Of a DNA stretch of 47,133 nucleotides, positions 8,847 to 17,579 are shown in pieces (the first letter of the stretch is position 1; each line of letters begins with the position of its first letter). The position numbers were made by a program, and so were the translations under genes. The notes under the pieces were generated by a model. It did no database searches. It worked only from the letters and a program-made list of their open reading frames with translations, and was not told where the DNA came from. Where the stretch lies: assembly GCA_035549195.1 (NCBI GenBank), contig DASZRK010000052.1, forward strand, positions 1-47,133, given 5' to 3'. This DNA is from a bacterium (lineage in GTDB: Bacteria > Oederibacteriota > Muellerivitia > Muellerivitales > Muellerivitaceae).

Positions 8847-10010
8847 ATGGAAATCTCGAACCGCATGAAACAGATCGCGCCCTCGATGACACTGGCCATC
8901 GACGCGAAGGCGAAGAAGCTCCAGGAAGAGGGCGTGGACGTCCTCAACTTCGGGGCCGGGGAACCGGATTTCAAGACGCCCCAGGTCATCTGTGACGCCG
9001 CCAAGAAGGCCATCGACGACGGTGTCCACAAGTACACCCCCGTGCCGGGCACCCTGGAACTGCGCAAGGCCATCGCCCAATATCTGGAGCGGGAATACAA
9101 GGTCCAATACGCCCCCACCGACATCGTGGCCTCCTGCGGGGCGAAACATTCCCTCTATAACGTGTTCATGGCGATCCTGAACCCGGGCGACGAGGTGCTG
9201 ATCCCGGCCCCCTATTGGGTGAGCTATCCCGAGCAGGTGAAACTGGCGGGCGGGATACCGGTCTTCGTGGATTGCCCCGAATCGCAGGAATTCAAACTGA
9301 CCGCCGAGGTCCTGGCCCCCAAGATCACCTCCAAGACCAAGGTCTTGGTCCTGAATTCCCCCAGCAACCCCACGGGCGCGGTGGTGGGCCGCAAGGCGCT
9401 CGAGTCCATCGCGGAATTGGTCCTCAAGCACAAGCTCATCGTGGTCTCCGATGAGATCTACGCCAAGCTGGTCTACGGCGAGGCCCATACCTGTTTCCCG
9501 TCCATTTCCAAGGAAGTGGCCGCCCAGACCATCCTGGTCAATGGGATGTCCAAGGCCTATGCCATGACCGGCTGGCGGCTGGGTTACGCCGCGGGTCCCG
9601 CCAACGTGATGAAGGCCATCTCGGACCTTCAGGGCCAATCCACCTCCAACCCCACGGCCATCGTGCAGAAGGCCGGGGTGGCCGCCTGTGCCATGCCGGA
9701 TTCGGAGATCCAGAAGATGGTCGAGATATTCCAAAAACGCCGGGACATGATCGTGGACGGCTTGAACGCCATCCCGGGCATCCAGTGCCTGAAGCCCGCC
9801 GGGGCCTTCTATGTGTTCCCGAACGTGAAGGGTCTGTTCAAGCCCGGCCGCTCCAATTCGCTGGAGCTTTCCGAGTACCTGCTCGACAAGGCCAAGGTGG
9901 CCTTGACGCCCGGCATCGCTTTCGGCGCGGAAGGCTATATGCGCCTTTCCTACGCCACCAGCGAGAAGGTCATCCAAGAGGGACTGCGCCGGATCAAGGA
10001 AGCCGTCTAA
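8847..10010 (+). CDS. Aspartate aminotransferase, class I
   Basis: This 387-residue PLP aminotransferase is of the Thermus/Bacillus aspartate type. Motifs include LNFGAGEPDFKTP, KYTPVPGTLELRKAIA, PYWVSYPEQVKLAGG, NSPSNPTG, SDEIYAKLVYG, and MSKAYAMTGWRLGY with PLP Lys236. It would interconvert oxaloacetate and aspartate, feeding the aspartate kinase encoded downstream. GAGGTG precedes ATG 8847. The 96-base gap after alaC shows no clear terminator. Some members of this subgroup also use prephenate or aromatic substrates, so the symbol is left blank. Confidence 0.9.
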   Translation: MEISNRMKQIAPSMTLAIDAKAKKLQEEGVDVLNFGAGEPDFKTPQVICDAAKKAIDDGVHKYTPVPGTLELRKAIAQYLEREYKVQYAPTDIVASCGAKHSLYNVFMAILNPGDEVLIPAPYWVSYPEQVKLAGGIPVFVDCPESQEFKLTAEVLAPKITSKTKVLVLNSPSNPTGAVVGRKALESIAELVLKHKLIVVSDEIYAKLVYGEAHTCFPSISKEVAAQTILVNGMSKAYAMTGWRLGYAAGPANVMKAISDLQGQSTSNPTAIVQKAGVAACAMPDSEIQKMVEIFQKRRDMIVDGLNAIPGIQCLKPAGAFYVFPNVKGLFKPGRSNSLELSEYLLDKAKVALTPGIAFGAEGYMRLSYATSEKVIQEGLRRIKEAV

Positions 10011-10033
10011 GCCCCGCTTTACGGGCCTTTTCC

Positions 10034-10060
10034 TTGAAGAAGACCCCCCTTTCTTATAAT
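10034..10060 (+). promoter_or_regulatory. Promoter ahead of hom
   Basis: TTGAAG (10034-10039) and a perfect TATAAT (10055-10060) are separated by 15 bp, which is short, so the -35 is doubtful. Transcription would start near 10067, just before the hairpin at 10079. Confidence 0.5.
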
Positions 10061-10078
10061 CTGTAGCTCCTTTTCACC

Positions 10079-10114
10079 AAACGCCCCGGCTTTTCATAAG
10101 CACGGGGCGTTTTC
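10079..10114 (+). terminator. Rho-independent terminator or attenuator before hom
   Basis: AAACGCCCC (10079-10087) pairs with GGGGCGTTT (10104-10112). An inner GCTT/AAGC stem is also possible, and a short T-run follows. It lies downstream of the TATAAT box and only 22 bases before the hom start, so it may be an attenuator of the hom operon instead of just the end of the aminotransferase transcript. No leader peptide or known riboswitch was seen in the roughly 70-base leader. Confidence 0.6.
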
Positions 10115-10135
10115 CATTTCCGGTAGGAGCGCACC

Positions 10136-11458
10136 ATGGCTGGGGGAAAAACCATCGTTCAGGTCGGCATGATCGGCTTCGGCAACGTGGGCCAGGGGCT
10201 TTACCGCCTCCTGGAAAAGAACCGCACCCTCATCGAGGCCAAGGTCGGGGCCCAAATGCGCATCAAGCGCATCATGGTCCGTGACCTGGCCAAGCAACGC
10301 GAGGTCACGACCCCCGAGGGGATGCTGACCGATAAGTACGAGGATATCCTCAATGACCCCGAGATCGACGTCGTCCTGGAATTGATGGGGGGCTATGAGC
10401 CCGCCCGCACCTATCTTTTGGACGCCATGAAGAAGGGGAAGCACATCGTCACCGCCAATAAGGCGGTCCTGTCCGTCCATTGGGACGAGATCATCGAGAC
10501 GGCCCAACAGAACAAGGTGGACATCTATTTCGAGGCGGCGGTCTGCGGGGGCATCCCGGTCATCCAGGCCATCAACGACGGGTTGGCCGCCAACAACATC
10601 ATGTCCATTTACGGCATCGTGAACGGCACCACCAATTACATCCTCCAGAAGATGACCGAGGAAAAAAAGAGCTTCAAGGAAGCCCTCCAAACGGCCCAAA
10701 AGAAAGGCCTGGCCGAGGCGGACCCGACGTTGGACATCAACGGGATGGACGCGGCCCATAAATTGGCCATCCTGGCCTCCCTGGCCTTCTCCAAGCGGGT
10801 CAAGGTGGAGGATATCTACGTGGAGGGGATCGAACGCATCACCCTCCAGGACATCGAGTTCGCCCGTGAGGAATTCGGCCGGGTAGTGAAGCTCTTCGCC
10901 ATCGCCGAGGTGGAGGGGGATGAACTGGAAGTGCGCGTGCACCCGACCCTCATCCCCCAGGAGCACCTTTTGGCCAAGGTGGACGGGGAATACAACGGCG
11001 TCCTGGTGACGGGCGATTTCGTGGGCACCACCATGTACTACGGACTGGGGGCCGGCAACAAACCCACGGCCTCGGCGGTGATGAGCGACCTGATCTACGT
11101 AGGCCGAAGCGTCAGCGACAACGTGGCGGGCGAGATCTCCAATTGCTGGTTCCTGTCCGATAACCCCCAGATCAAGCGCCTGAAGAAGATGGGCGATATC
11201 AAGTCGCGCTACTACCTGAAGTTCACCGTGCTCGACCAGGTCGGGGTGCTTTCCAACATCTCCCGCATCCTGGGCGAGCACCAGATCTCCATCGCGTCCG
11301 TCATCCAAAAGGAGCAAAAGAAGGGCGACAAGGTGCCGGTCGTCATCGTGACCTACGAGGCGGTGGAAAAGAACGTGCAGGAGGCCCTCAAGAAGATCAA
11401 CGGTCTGCCCTTCATCCAGGAAGAGACCCTCCTCATCCGCATGGACCGGGGGGAATAA
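10136..11458 (+). CDS. hom: Homoserine dehydrogenase with C-terminal ACT domain
   Basis: This 440-residue enzyme reduces aspartate semialdehyde to homoserine. The NAD(P)-binding start is GFGNVGQGLYRLL; the dinucleotide/substrate region has TANKAVLS; the catalytic domain has NGTTNYILQKM and EADPTLDINGMDAAHKLAILA. A C-terminal ACT domain (about residues 355-430, KFTVLDQVGVLSNISRIL) suggests feedback inhibition, classically by threonine. AGGAG lies six bases before ATG 10136. Its TAA shares one base with the thrC ATG (TAATG), so hom and thrC are translationally coupled. Confidence 0.96.
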   Translation: MAGGKTIVQVGMIGFGNVGQGLYRLLEKNRTLIEAKVGAQMRIKRIMVRDLAKQREVTTPEGMLTDKYEDILNDPEIDVVLELMGGYEPARTYLLDAMKKGKHIVTANKAVLSVHWDEIIETAQQNKVDIYFEAAVCGGIPVIQAINDGLAANNIMSIYGIVNGTTNYILQKMTEEKKSFKEALQTAQKKGLAEADPTLDINGMDAAHKLAILASLAFSKRVKVEDIYVEGIERITLQDIEFAREEFGRVVKLFAIAEVEGDELEVRVHPTLIPQEHLLAKVDGEYNGVLVTGDFVGTTMYYGLGAGNKPTASAVMSDLIYVGRSVSDNVAGEISNCWFLSDNPQIKRLKKMGDIKSRYYLKFTVLDQVGVLSNISRILGEHQISIASVIQKEQKKGDKVPVVIVTYEAVEKNVQEALKKINGLPFIQEETLLIRMDRGE

Positions 11459-12519
11459 TGGCTTATTGGAGAGGACTCATCGAGGAGTACCGGTCCTACC
11501 TGCCGGTCTCCGACAAGACCCCCGTCGTTTCCCTCAAAGAAGGCGATACGCCCCTGCTTTATGGGTCCCGCATCTCCGAGAAGCTGGGAAACGGGCTGAA
11601 GGTCTATTTCAAGTTCGAGGGACTCAACCCCACCTGTTCCTTCAAGGACCGGGGCATGACCATGGCCATCTCCAAGGCGGTCGAGGAGGGGTCGAAGGCG
11701 GTCATCTGCGCCTCCACCGGCAATACTTCGGCCTCGGCGGCGGCTTATTCGGCCCGGGCGGGGCTTTCCTGCGCCGTGCTCCTGCCCCATGGTTCCATCG
11801 CGCTCGGCAAGCTGGCCCAGTCCATGATCTATGGCGCGAAGGTGCTGGCGGTGGAAGGCAGCTTCGACCAAGCCCTCGCCCTGACCCGGGAGTTGGCGGA
11901 CAAATATCCGATCACCATGGTGAACTCGAACAATCGTTACCGCATCGAAGGCCAGAAGACGGCCGCCTTCGAGATCGTGGACACCATCGGCGACGCGCCC
12001 GAATACCACGCCATTCCCGTCGGCAACGCGGGGAACATCACTGCCTACTGGAAGGGCTATCAGGAATACAAACAACTGGGCAAGTCCACCCGGCTGCCCC
12101 GCATGTGCGGGTTCCAGGCGGCGGGCGCCGCCCCCATCGTGTCGGGGAAGGTGGTGGAGAACCCCCACACCATCGCCACGGCCATCAAGATCGGGAATCC
12201 CTATTCGTGGAAATCGGCCGAGGCCGCGCGCGACGGGTCCAAAGGCCTCATCGAAGCGGTCACGGACGAGGAGATCCTGCAGGCCTACGAGATGCTGGCT
12301 TCCCTGGAGGGCATTTTCTGCGAGCCCGCTTCCGCCGCGTCCCTGGCCGGGGTCATCAAGAAGAACCAAGAAGGCTATTTCACCGACGGGGAGAAGCGGA
12401 TCGTTTGTACCCTGACCGGCCACGGCCTGAAGGACCCGGACACGGCGGTCATGCGCAGCAATAAACCTTTGGTCATCAAGCCCGAGATGGGCGAGATCTT
12501 GAAGGCCCTGGGCTTTTAA
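11458..12519 (+). CDS. thrC: Threonine synthase
   Basis: This 353-residue fold-type II PLP enzyme converts O-phosphohomoserine to threonine. The PLP Lys63 sits in CSFKDRGMT; the phosphate-binding loop STGNTSASAAAYSARAG and the C-terminal CTLTGHGLKDPD are typical of the compact bacterial ThrC. It begins on the last base of the hom stop. Homoserine kinase, needed between hom and thrC, is not visible here; it could be elsewhere. A second, zinc-ribbon threonine synthase-like gene is present at 19328. Confidence 0.96.
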   Translation: MAYWRGLIEEYRSYLPVSDKTPVVSLKEGDTPLLYGSRISEKLGNGLKVYFKFEGLNPTCSFKDRGMTMAISKAVEEGSKAVICASTGNTSASAAAYSARAGLSCAVLLPHGSIALGKLAQSMIYGAKVLAVEGSFDQALALTRELADKYPITMVNSNNRYRIEGQKTAAFEIVDTIGDAPEYHAIPVGNAGNITAYWKGYQEYKQLGKSTRLPRMCGFQAAGAAPIVSGKVVENPHTIATAIKIGNPYSWKSAEAARDGSKGLIEAVTDEEILQAYEMLASLEGIFCEPASAASLAGVIKKNQEGYFTDGEKRIVCTLTGHGLKDPDTAVMRSNKPLVIKPEMGEILKALGF

Positions 12520-12544
12520 GGCCGGGGTCCCTAAGGAAAGAAAA

Positions 12545-13765
12545 ATGGCGATCATTGTCCAAAAATTCGGCGGCTCCTCGGTGGCCGACGCGGCCAAGAT
12601 GCTGGAGGTGGCCGCCCGCATCGCCAAGACCCGCAAAAAAGGGAACCAGGTGGTGGTCGTGGTCTCCGCACCCGGGGACACCACCGACGACCTGATCGAG
12701 ATGGCGAAGAAGATCACCGACGATCCCGAGGAGCGGGAAATGGACGTGCTGCTCGCCACCGGTGAGCAACAATCCATCGCGTTGCTGGCCATGGCCATCC
12801 GGGCCCAGGGCTGCGACTCCATCTCCTTCACCGGTCCCCAGGTCGGGATCGTGACCGACAATGTCCATACCAAGGCCCGCATCGTGAAGGTGGGGGATTC
12901 GACCATCCGCAAGGCCTTGAACGCCGGGAAAGTGGTGGTGGTGGCCGGTTTCCAGGGCATGAACCGCAACAACGAGATCACGACCCTGGGACGGGGCGGG
13001 AGCGACCTGACGGCGGTGGCCATCGCCGCGGCCTTGAAAGCGGACGTCTGCGAGTTCTATAAGGATGTGGACGGCGTCTTCACGGCCAACCCCTCCATGG
13101 TGAAGGATGCCCGTAAACTGAACGTCATCAGCTACGATGAAATGCTGGAGATGGCCAGTGCGGGGGCCCAGGTCCTGAACGCCCGCTCGGTGGAATTCGC
13201 CAAGAACTTCGGCATCAAGATCCATGTGCGGCCCACATTTAACGAAAAGGAAGGGACGATCGTCATGCAAGAGACCAAAGCCATGGAAAAGGTGGTCATC
13301 AGCGGGGTGACCTACACCAAGAACGAGGCCAAGATCACGGTGCGTGGCGTTCCGGACCGCCCCGGCATCGCCTCCATCCTCTTCTCCCGGTTGGGCAAGG
13401 CGGGCGTCAACGTGGACATGATCATCCAGAACATCGGGGAGAAGGGGCATTCGGACGTTTCCTTCACCGTGGACAAGGGCGAGTTCAAGAAGGCCATGAA
13501 GGTGGTCCAGGAGGCCTCCAAGTCCTTGAAACCCGCCGGGGTCATCAGCGACGAGGATATCGCCAAGGTCTCGGTGGTGGGCGTGGGCATGCGCTCCCAT
13601 TCGGGCGTGGCCGCCAACATGTTCACCGCCCTGGCCGAGGCCGGCGTGAACATCGAGATGATCTCGACCTCGGAGATCAAGATCTCGGTCGTGATCGACC
13701 AGAAGGACGTGGCCAAGGCCGTTTCGGCCATCCACAAGAAGTTCCATTTGGGCAAGAAAGCTTAA
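12545..13765 (+). CDS. lysC: Aspartate kinase
   Basis: This 406-residue kinase phosphorylates aspartate, the first step to lysine, threonine and methionine. It shows KFGGSSVADAAKM at the N-terminus, the nucleotide/substrate motif TTLGRGGSDLTAVAIAAAL, KDVDGVFTANP, and two ACT domains at the C-terminus (about residues 265-400) that normally bind lysine and/or threonine. The length fits monofunctional two-ACT enzymes. It has its own ribosome site (AAGGAAAG) 25 bases after thrC and lies in the same operon. Confidence 0.96.
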   Translation: MAIIVQKFGGSSVADAAKMLEVAARIAKTRKKGNQVVVVVSAPGDTTDDLIEMAKKITDDPEEREMDVLLATGEQQSIALLAMAIRAQGCDSISFTGPQVGIVTDNVHTKARIVKVGDSTIRKALNAGKVVVVAGFQGMNRNNEITTLGRGGSDLTAVAIAAALKADVCEFYKDVDGVFTANPSMVKDARKLNVISYDEMLEMASAGAQVLNARSVEFAKNFGIKIHVRPTFNEKEGTIVMQETKAMEKVVISGVTYTKNEAKITVRGVPDRPGIASILFSRLGKAGVNVDMIIQNIGEKGHSDVSFTVDKGEFKKAMKVVQEASKSLKPAGVISDEDIAKVSVVGVGMRSHSGVAANMFTALAEAGVNIEMISTSEIKISVVIDQKDVAKAVSAIHKKFHLGKKA

Positions 13766-13774
13766 GGGGAGACC

Positions 13775-15370
13775 GTGTCCGATAAGATCGTTCTTTATGA
13801 CGCGTTATTGCGGGAGGGTCCGCAGACCCAGGGGTTGAACCTCTCGGTCGAGGATAAGCTGGCGCTCGCCCAGGCCCTGGACGACCTGGGGCTCCATTAC
13901 TTGGAGGGGGGCTGGCCCGGGGCCAACCCGAAGGACACCGAGTTCTTCCAGCGGGTGAAGAAGCTCAAATTGAAGGCGCGGCTCTCGGCCTTCGGCATGA
14001 CCCGCCGCGCCCGCCACAAGGCCGGCGAGGACCAGAACCTGCTCAACCTGGTGAAGGCCGGGGTCTCCACCATCACGGTGGTGGGGAAGACCTGGGACTT
14101 CCACGTGACGAAGGCCCTGGGGATCCAGCTTCCCCAGAACCTGGAGATCATCAACGACTCCGTCAAATTCCTGAAGTCCAGGACCGATGAGGTCTTCTTC
14201 GATGCCGAGCATTTCTTCGACGGCTACAAGCGCAATCCGGAATACTCGCTCTCCTGCCTGGAAGCGGCCCTCCAGGGCGGCGCCGATTGCCTGGTGCTTT
14301 GCGATACCAACGGGGGATCGCTGCCCGAGGACATCGAGGCGGTGGTGACCCGGGTGCGCCAGCGTTTCCCCGGCGCGGCCCTCGGTATCCATTGCCACAA
14401 CGACTCCGACCTGGCGGTGGCCAACACCCTGGCGGCCCTCGCCGCCGGCGCCACCCAGGTGCAGGGCTGCATGAACGGTTATGGGGAACGGGTGGGCAAC
14501 ACCAACCTGACCTCCCTCATCCCGACCCTGGCCCTGAAGACCCAGTTCGGATTCCTGCGGCCGGTGAAACTCGAGAAGCTCACCGAAGTGTCCCACCGGG
14601 TCGATGAGATCCTCAACCAAAGCCCCCGGCCGGGGGCCCCTTATGTGGGCAAGAACGCCTTCACCCATAAGGGCGGGATGCACATCTCCGCCGTCCAAAA
14701 AGCCACGGAGGCCTATGAGCACGTGGATCCCGAACAGGTGGGGAACGCGCGCAAACTGGTCCTCTCCGACCAGGCGGGGGCCTCCGCCGTCCTTCACCAG
14801 GCAGGGACCCGTCACATCAAGCTCGACCGCAACACGCCCGAAGCCCGCGCCATCATCGACGAAGTGAAGAAGATGGAGAGCGAAGGCTACCAGTTCGAGG
14901 GGGCCGAGGCCTCTTTCGAGATACTCCTTAAAAAAGCCCTGGGACAGCACCGCAACTTCTTCGACCTGGTGGGCTTCCGCGTCATCGTGGAGAACCGGGG
15001 GGACGGCAAACTGGTGAGCGAGGCCACCATCAAGCTGCGGGTGAACGGGGTCCTGGAGAACACGGTGGGCGAGGGCGACGGGCCCATCAACGCGCTTGAC
15101 CAGGCCTTGCGGAAAGCATTGACCAAGTTCTATCCCTCCCTCAAGGAAGTCCGCTTGAGCGACTTCAAGGTGCGTGTCCTGGACGCCAAGGAAGGGACCG
15201 CCGCCAAGGTTCGGGTCTTGATCGAGAGCCGGGACCCCCAAGGGGCCTGGGGCACCGTGGGCGTCAGTGAGAACATCATCGAGGCCTCTTGGGAGGCCCT
15301 GGTCGATTCCATCGACTATAAGCTGCTCAAGGATTCCAAAGGGCGCAAACCCAGGAAGTCCGGCCGTTGA
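13775..15370 (+). CDS. cimA: (R)-Citramalate synthase
   Basis: This 531-residue protein of the isopropylmalate/homocitrate synthase family would condense pyruvate and acetyl-CoA to citramalate, giving 2-oxobutyrate for isoleucine without threonine deaminase. Visible are the TIM-barrel start LYDALLREGPQTQG, the CimA-like EGGWPGANPKDTEFF, the metal site IHCHNDSDLAVANT, GCMNGYGERVGNTNL, and the C-terminal LeuA-dimer regulatory domain (about 400-520). The usual LRDG is LREG here, as in some homocitrate synthases, so metal binding should be kept. The start is GTG 13775 behind GGGGAG. It is 9 bases after lysC. Confidence 0.92.
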   Translation: MSDKIVLYDALLREGPQTQGLNLSVEDKLALAQALDDLGLHYLEGGWPGANPKDTEFFQRVKKLKLKARLSAFGMTRRARHKAGEDQNLLNLVKAGVSTITVVGKTWDFHVTKALGIQLPQNLEIINDSVKFLKSRTDEVFFDAEHFFDGYKRNPEYSLSCLEAALQGGADCLVLCDTNGGSLPEDIEAVVTRVRQRFPGAALGIHCHNDSDLAVANTLAALAAGATQVQGCMNGYGERVGNTNLTSLIPTLALKTQFGFLRPVKLEKLTEVSHRVDEILNQSPRPGAPYVGKNAFTHKGGMHISAVQKATEAYEHVDPEQVGNARKLVLSDQAGASAVLHQAGTRHIKLDRNTPEARAIIDEVKKMESEGYQFEGAEASFEILLKKALGQHRNFFDLVGFRVIVENRGDGKLVSEATIKLRVNGVLENTVGEGDGPINALDQALRKALTKFYPSLKEVRLSDFKVRVLDAKEGTAAKVRVLIESRDPQGAWGTVGVSENIIEASWEALVDSIDYKLLKDSKGRKPRKSGR

Positions 15371-16170
15371 AGCACCTGCCCATCGGGATCTTCGATTCGG
15401 GCCTCGGGGGACTCACGGTCTTCAAGGCGATCCAAAAGGAACTTCCCCACGAACGGATCGTCTATTTCGGCGACACGGCCCGCATCCCCTATGGTACCAA
15501 GAGCCCGGACACCATCATCCGCTATGCCCGGCAGATCATCCGGTTCTTCCGTAAAAAAGAGAAGGTCAAGTGCGTGGTGGTGGCCTGCAATACCTCCTCG
15601 GCCTGGGCCCTGGAGGCCGTCCGGAAGGAATTTTCCCTGCCTATCCTGGGTGTGATCGAACCCGGGGCCTTCACGGCCGTCGAGGTGACCCGCAACGGCC
15701 GCATCGGGGTCATCGGTACCGAGGGAACGGTCGCTTCCGGAGCCTATGAGAAGGCCATCCGCCGCTTGATGCCCAAGGCGCGGGTCTTCTCCCGGGCCTG
15801 CCCTCTTTTCGTGCCGCTGGTGGAAGAAGGAAAACTGACCGGACCCATACCGGAGGCCGTGGCCAAGGAATACCTGAAGCCCCTCTTGAAGGCCGGGATC
15901 GACACCCTGGTGCTGGGTTGCACCCATTACCCGCTCTTGAAAAGGACCCTCTCGAAGGTGGCGGGGAAAAGGGTCCGGATCGTGGATTCGGCGGAGGAGA
16001 CCGCCCGTTCCCTTCGGCGCAACCTGGAGACCCACGGGGTCGAGTTGAGCGGGCGGGGCGGGAGCCGGTTCTTCGTCAGCGACCTTTCCCGTAAGTTCAA
16101 GGAGCAGGCCCAACGCTTCCTGGGGCGCCATATCGCCACCGTCGAGAAGGTCTTCATCGAAAATTACTGA
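15367..16170 (+). CDS. murI: Glutamate racemase
   Basis: This 267-residue enzyme makes D-glutamate for peptidoglycan. Both catalytic cysteines are visible, in VVACNTSSAWAL and LVLGCTHYPLL, and the N-terminal IGIFDSGLGGLTV and GDTARIPYG are hallmarks. It starts at TTG 15367, overlapping the cimA stop by four bases (TTGA), so it is the last gene of the amino-acid operon. Its presence supports a peptidoglycan-containing envelope. Confidence 0.95.
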   Translation: MKHLPIGIFDSGLGGLTVFKAIQKELPHERIVYFGDTARIPYGTKSPDTIIRYARQIIRFFRKKEKVKCVVVACNTSSAWALEAVRKEFSLPILGVIEPGAFTAVEVTRNGRIGVIGTEGTVASGAYEKAIRRLMPKARVFSRACPLFVPLVEEGKLTGPIPEAVAKEYLKPLLKAGIDTLVLGCTHYPLLKRTLSKVAGKRVRIVDSAEETARSLRRNLETHGVELSGRGGSRFFVSDLSRKFKEQAQRFLGRHIATVEKVFIENY

Positions 16171-16183
16171 GGATGCCGTTCCG

Positions 16184-16211
16184 TTGACTTTGGGGTCCTG
16201 GACCCTAAAAT
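16184..16211 (+). promoter_or_regulatory. Sigma-70-like promoter overlapping the annotated ATG
   Basis: TTGACT (16184-16189), a 16-bp spacer and TAAAAT (16206-16211). The -10 overlaps the first possible ATG (16210), so a transcript from here would start near 16218, inside the longest frame. This bears on the true start of the next gene. Confidence 0.5.
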
Positions 16212-16959
16212 GAAACAAAACCTCCGGAGGTCCCCCATTCGCCCCCGCGCCCTTGCCTTCCTGATCCTTTCCCTTGCCTGGAGCCCGGCCCTTTGGGCCA
16301 AGAACGACGTGGTGACCGACCCGACCAATTATGAGATGGTCATGGCCCCCACCGCCTATACCCTGGGCCATGGCGGTTATGACCTGGTGACCGAAATGTA
16401 CGACAACGGCGGGGTCTATGTCCGGGCCAACGTCGGGTTCGAGAAGTTCTTCATGTTCGGGTTCTCCGCCAACGGCACCAACCTGGTGGGGAACGGAACG
16501 ATCCAGGTCCAGGCCCCCCGGCTCTTCTTCAAGCTCAAGCCCCTGGACGAGGGGACTTCCCCGGTGGCCTTGGCGATCGCCTGGGACGACCGGGGTTACG
16601 GGGTGGTGAACGGGGGACGGTTCTTCCCGGGGACCGAAGAGGGCTTCTACGTGGCCGCCAGCCACGAGTTCAAGGAACTGGGTTGGCTTCAATTGCACGG
16701 CGGGGTCAATCTGGTGAAGTTCGACAACTTCGACGCGAGCCAGGACCTGGGTTGTTTTTTCGGGACCTCCTTCGCGGTCACTCCCGTGCTGGCCTTCAAC
16801 ATGGAAGTGAACCAGCTTTTGACGACCTATTGGCAGTACAACGCCAACGTGATGTTCAACCTGGATAACCCGCTTCGGATCGGCCTGGACCTGAGGGACA
16901 TCAACCGTCCCGATCTTTTTGCCCGGGTCCTGCGCGTCCAATACATCAGCTTCTTCTGA
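16210..16959 (+). CDS. Exported beta-barrel-like protein, unknown
   Basis: This is up to 249 residues with a signal peptide (ALAFLILSLAWSPALWA). The remainder is made of alternating hydrophobic strands rich in Gly, Phe and Tyr, and it ends in Phe (YISFF), as outer-membrane barrels often do. It loosely resembles YjbH-type proteins (TAYTLGHGGYDLVTEMYDNGGV). The ATG at 16210 has no ribosome site and lies in the -10 box; an ATT at 16237, six bases after GGAGG, may be the real start and would leave a cleaner signal peptide. Function unknown. Confidence 0.72.
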   Translation: MKQNLRRSPIRPRALAFLILSLAWSPALWAKNDVVTDPTNYEMVMAPTAYTLGHGGYDLVTEMYDNGGVYVRANVGFEKFFMFGFSANGTNLVGNGTIQVQAPRLFFKLKPLDEGTSPVALAIAWDDRGYGVVNGGRFFPGTEEGFYVAASHEFKELGWLQLHGGVNLVKFDNFDASQDLGCFFGTSFAVTPVLAFNMEVNQLLTTYWQYNANVMFNLDNPLRIGLDLRDINRPDLFARVLRVQYISFF

Positions 16960-16992
16960 TCCGGGACCCGGGTTCCCGGGAAAGGGGGCCCC

Positions 16993-17514
16993 ATGGCCCG
17001 TTGCATCCGCCTGGCCTTTGCCTTGTCCCTCCTGGTCCTGGGTTGCTCCCCCTCGGGGAAGGGTCCGGACCTCATTCCGGCCGCGGAACGGCTTCCCGCT
17101 CCCGAGGTCAAGGCCCACTTCCTGAACGCCTCCAACGGACTGAGCCTTTCCTCCATGAAGGGGAAGGTCGTGGTCCTCGATTTTTGGGCCACCTGGTGCG
17201 GTCCCTGCCGGATGGAACTGCCTTCCCTGGTGAGGATCTACGATGACAATCATTCGAAGGGATTGGAAATGTGGGGATTGTCCCTTGAAGCCGCGGACAA
17301 CAAGCCTGACGCTTACTTCCAGGATTTCATCGCCAAGAACGGCCTGAGCTATCCGATCGGATTGGCCTTCGATCAGACGATCAAGGATTACGGGGTGAGC
17401 GGCATCCCCGCCACCTATTTCATCGACAAGAAGGGCCGGGTGGCCCTGGCTTTCGTGGGCCTCCACCGGGAAGAGGACCTGGACGGGGCCGTGCAAGAGC
17501 TGTTGGCTGAGTGA
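16993..17514 (+). CDS. TlpA-like thioredoxin-fold lipoprotein
   Basis: This 173-residue exported thiol-disulfide protein has a lipobox (LVLGC, Cys18) that predicts a lipid anchor. A TlpA/ResA-like thioredoxin domain follows with the active site WATWCGPCR and the cis-Pro loop GIPATYFIDKKGR. Such proteins reduce or oxidise cysteines outside the cytoplasm, for example in cytochrome c maturation. ATG 16993 follows AAAGGGGG. The preceding barrel gene ends 33 bases upstream; a CCCGGG-based inverted repeat lies between them. Confidence 0.9.
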   Translation: MARCIRLAFALSLLVLGCSPSGKGPDLIPAAERLPAPEVKAHFLNASNGLSLSSMKGKVVVLDFWATWCGPCRMELPSLVRIYDDNHSKGLEMWGLSLEAADNKPDAYFQDFIAKNGLSYPIGLAFDQTIKDYGVSGIPATYFIDKKGRVALAFVGLHREEDLDGAVQELLAE

Positions 17515-17548
17515 GCCTCCCTGACTTTCTTTGGGAAGGGGGGCGGGG

Positions 17549-17554
17549 TATAAT
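17549..17554 (+). promoter_or_regulatory. -10 element (TATAAT)
   Basis: A perfect TATAAT stands 26 bases before the ATG at 17580. The -35 region is pyrimidine-rich and weak. GGAGGG just before the start codon is a good ribosome site. Confidence 0.45.
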
Positions 17555-17579
17555 TCCAAAAAGCCGAACGGAGGGCGCC

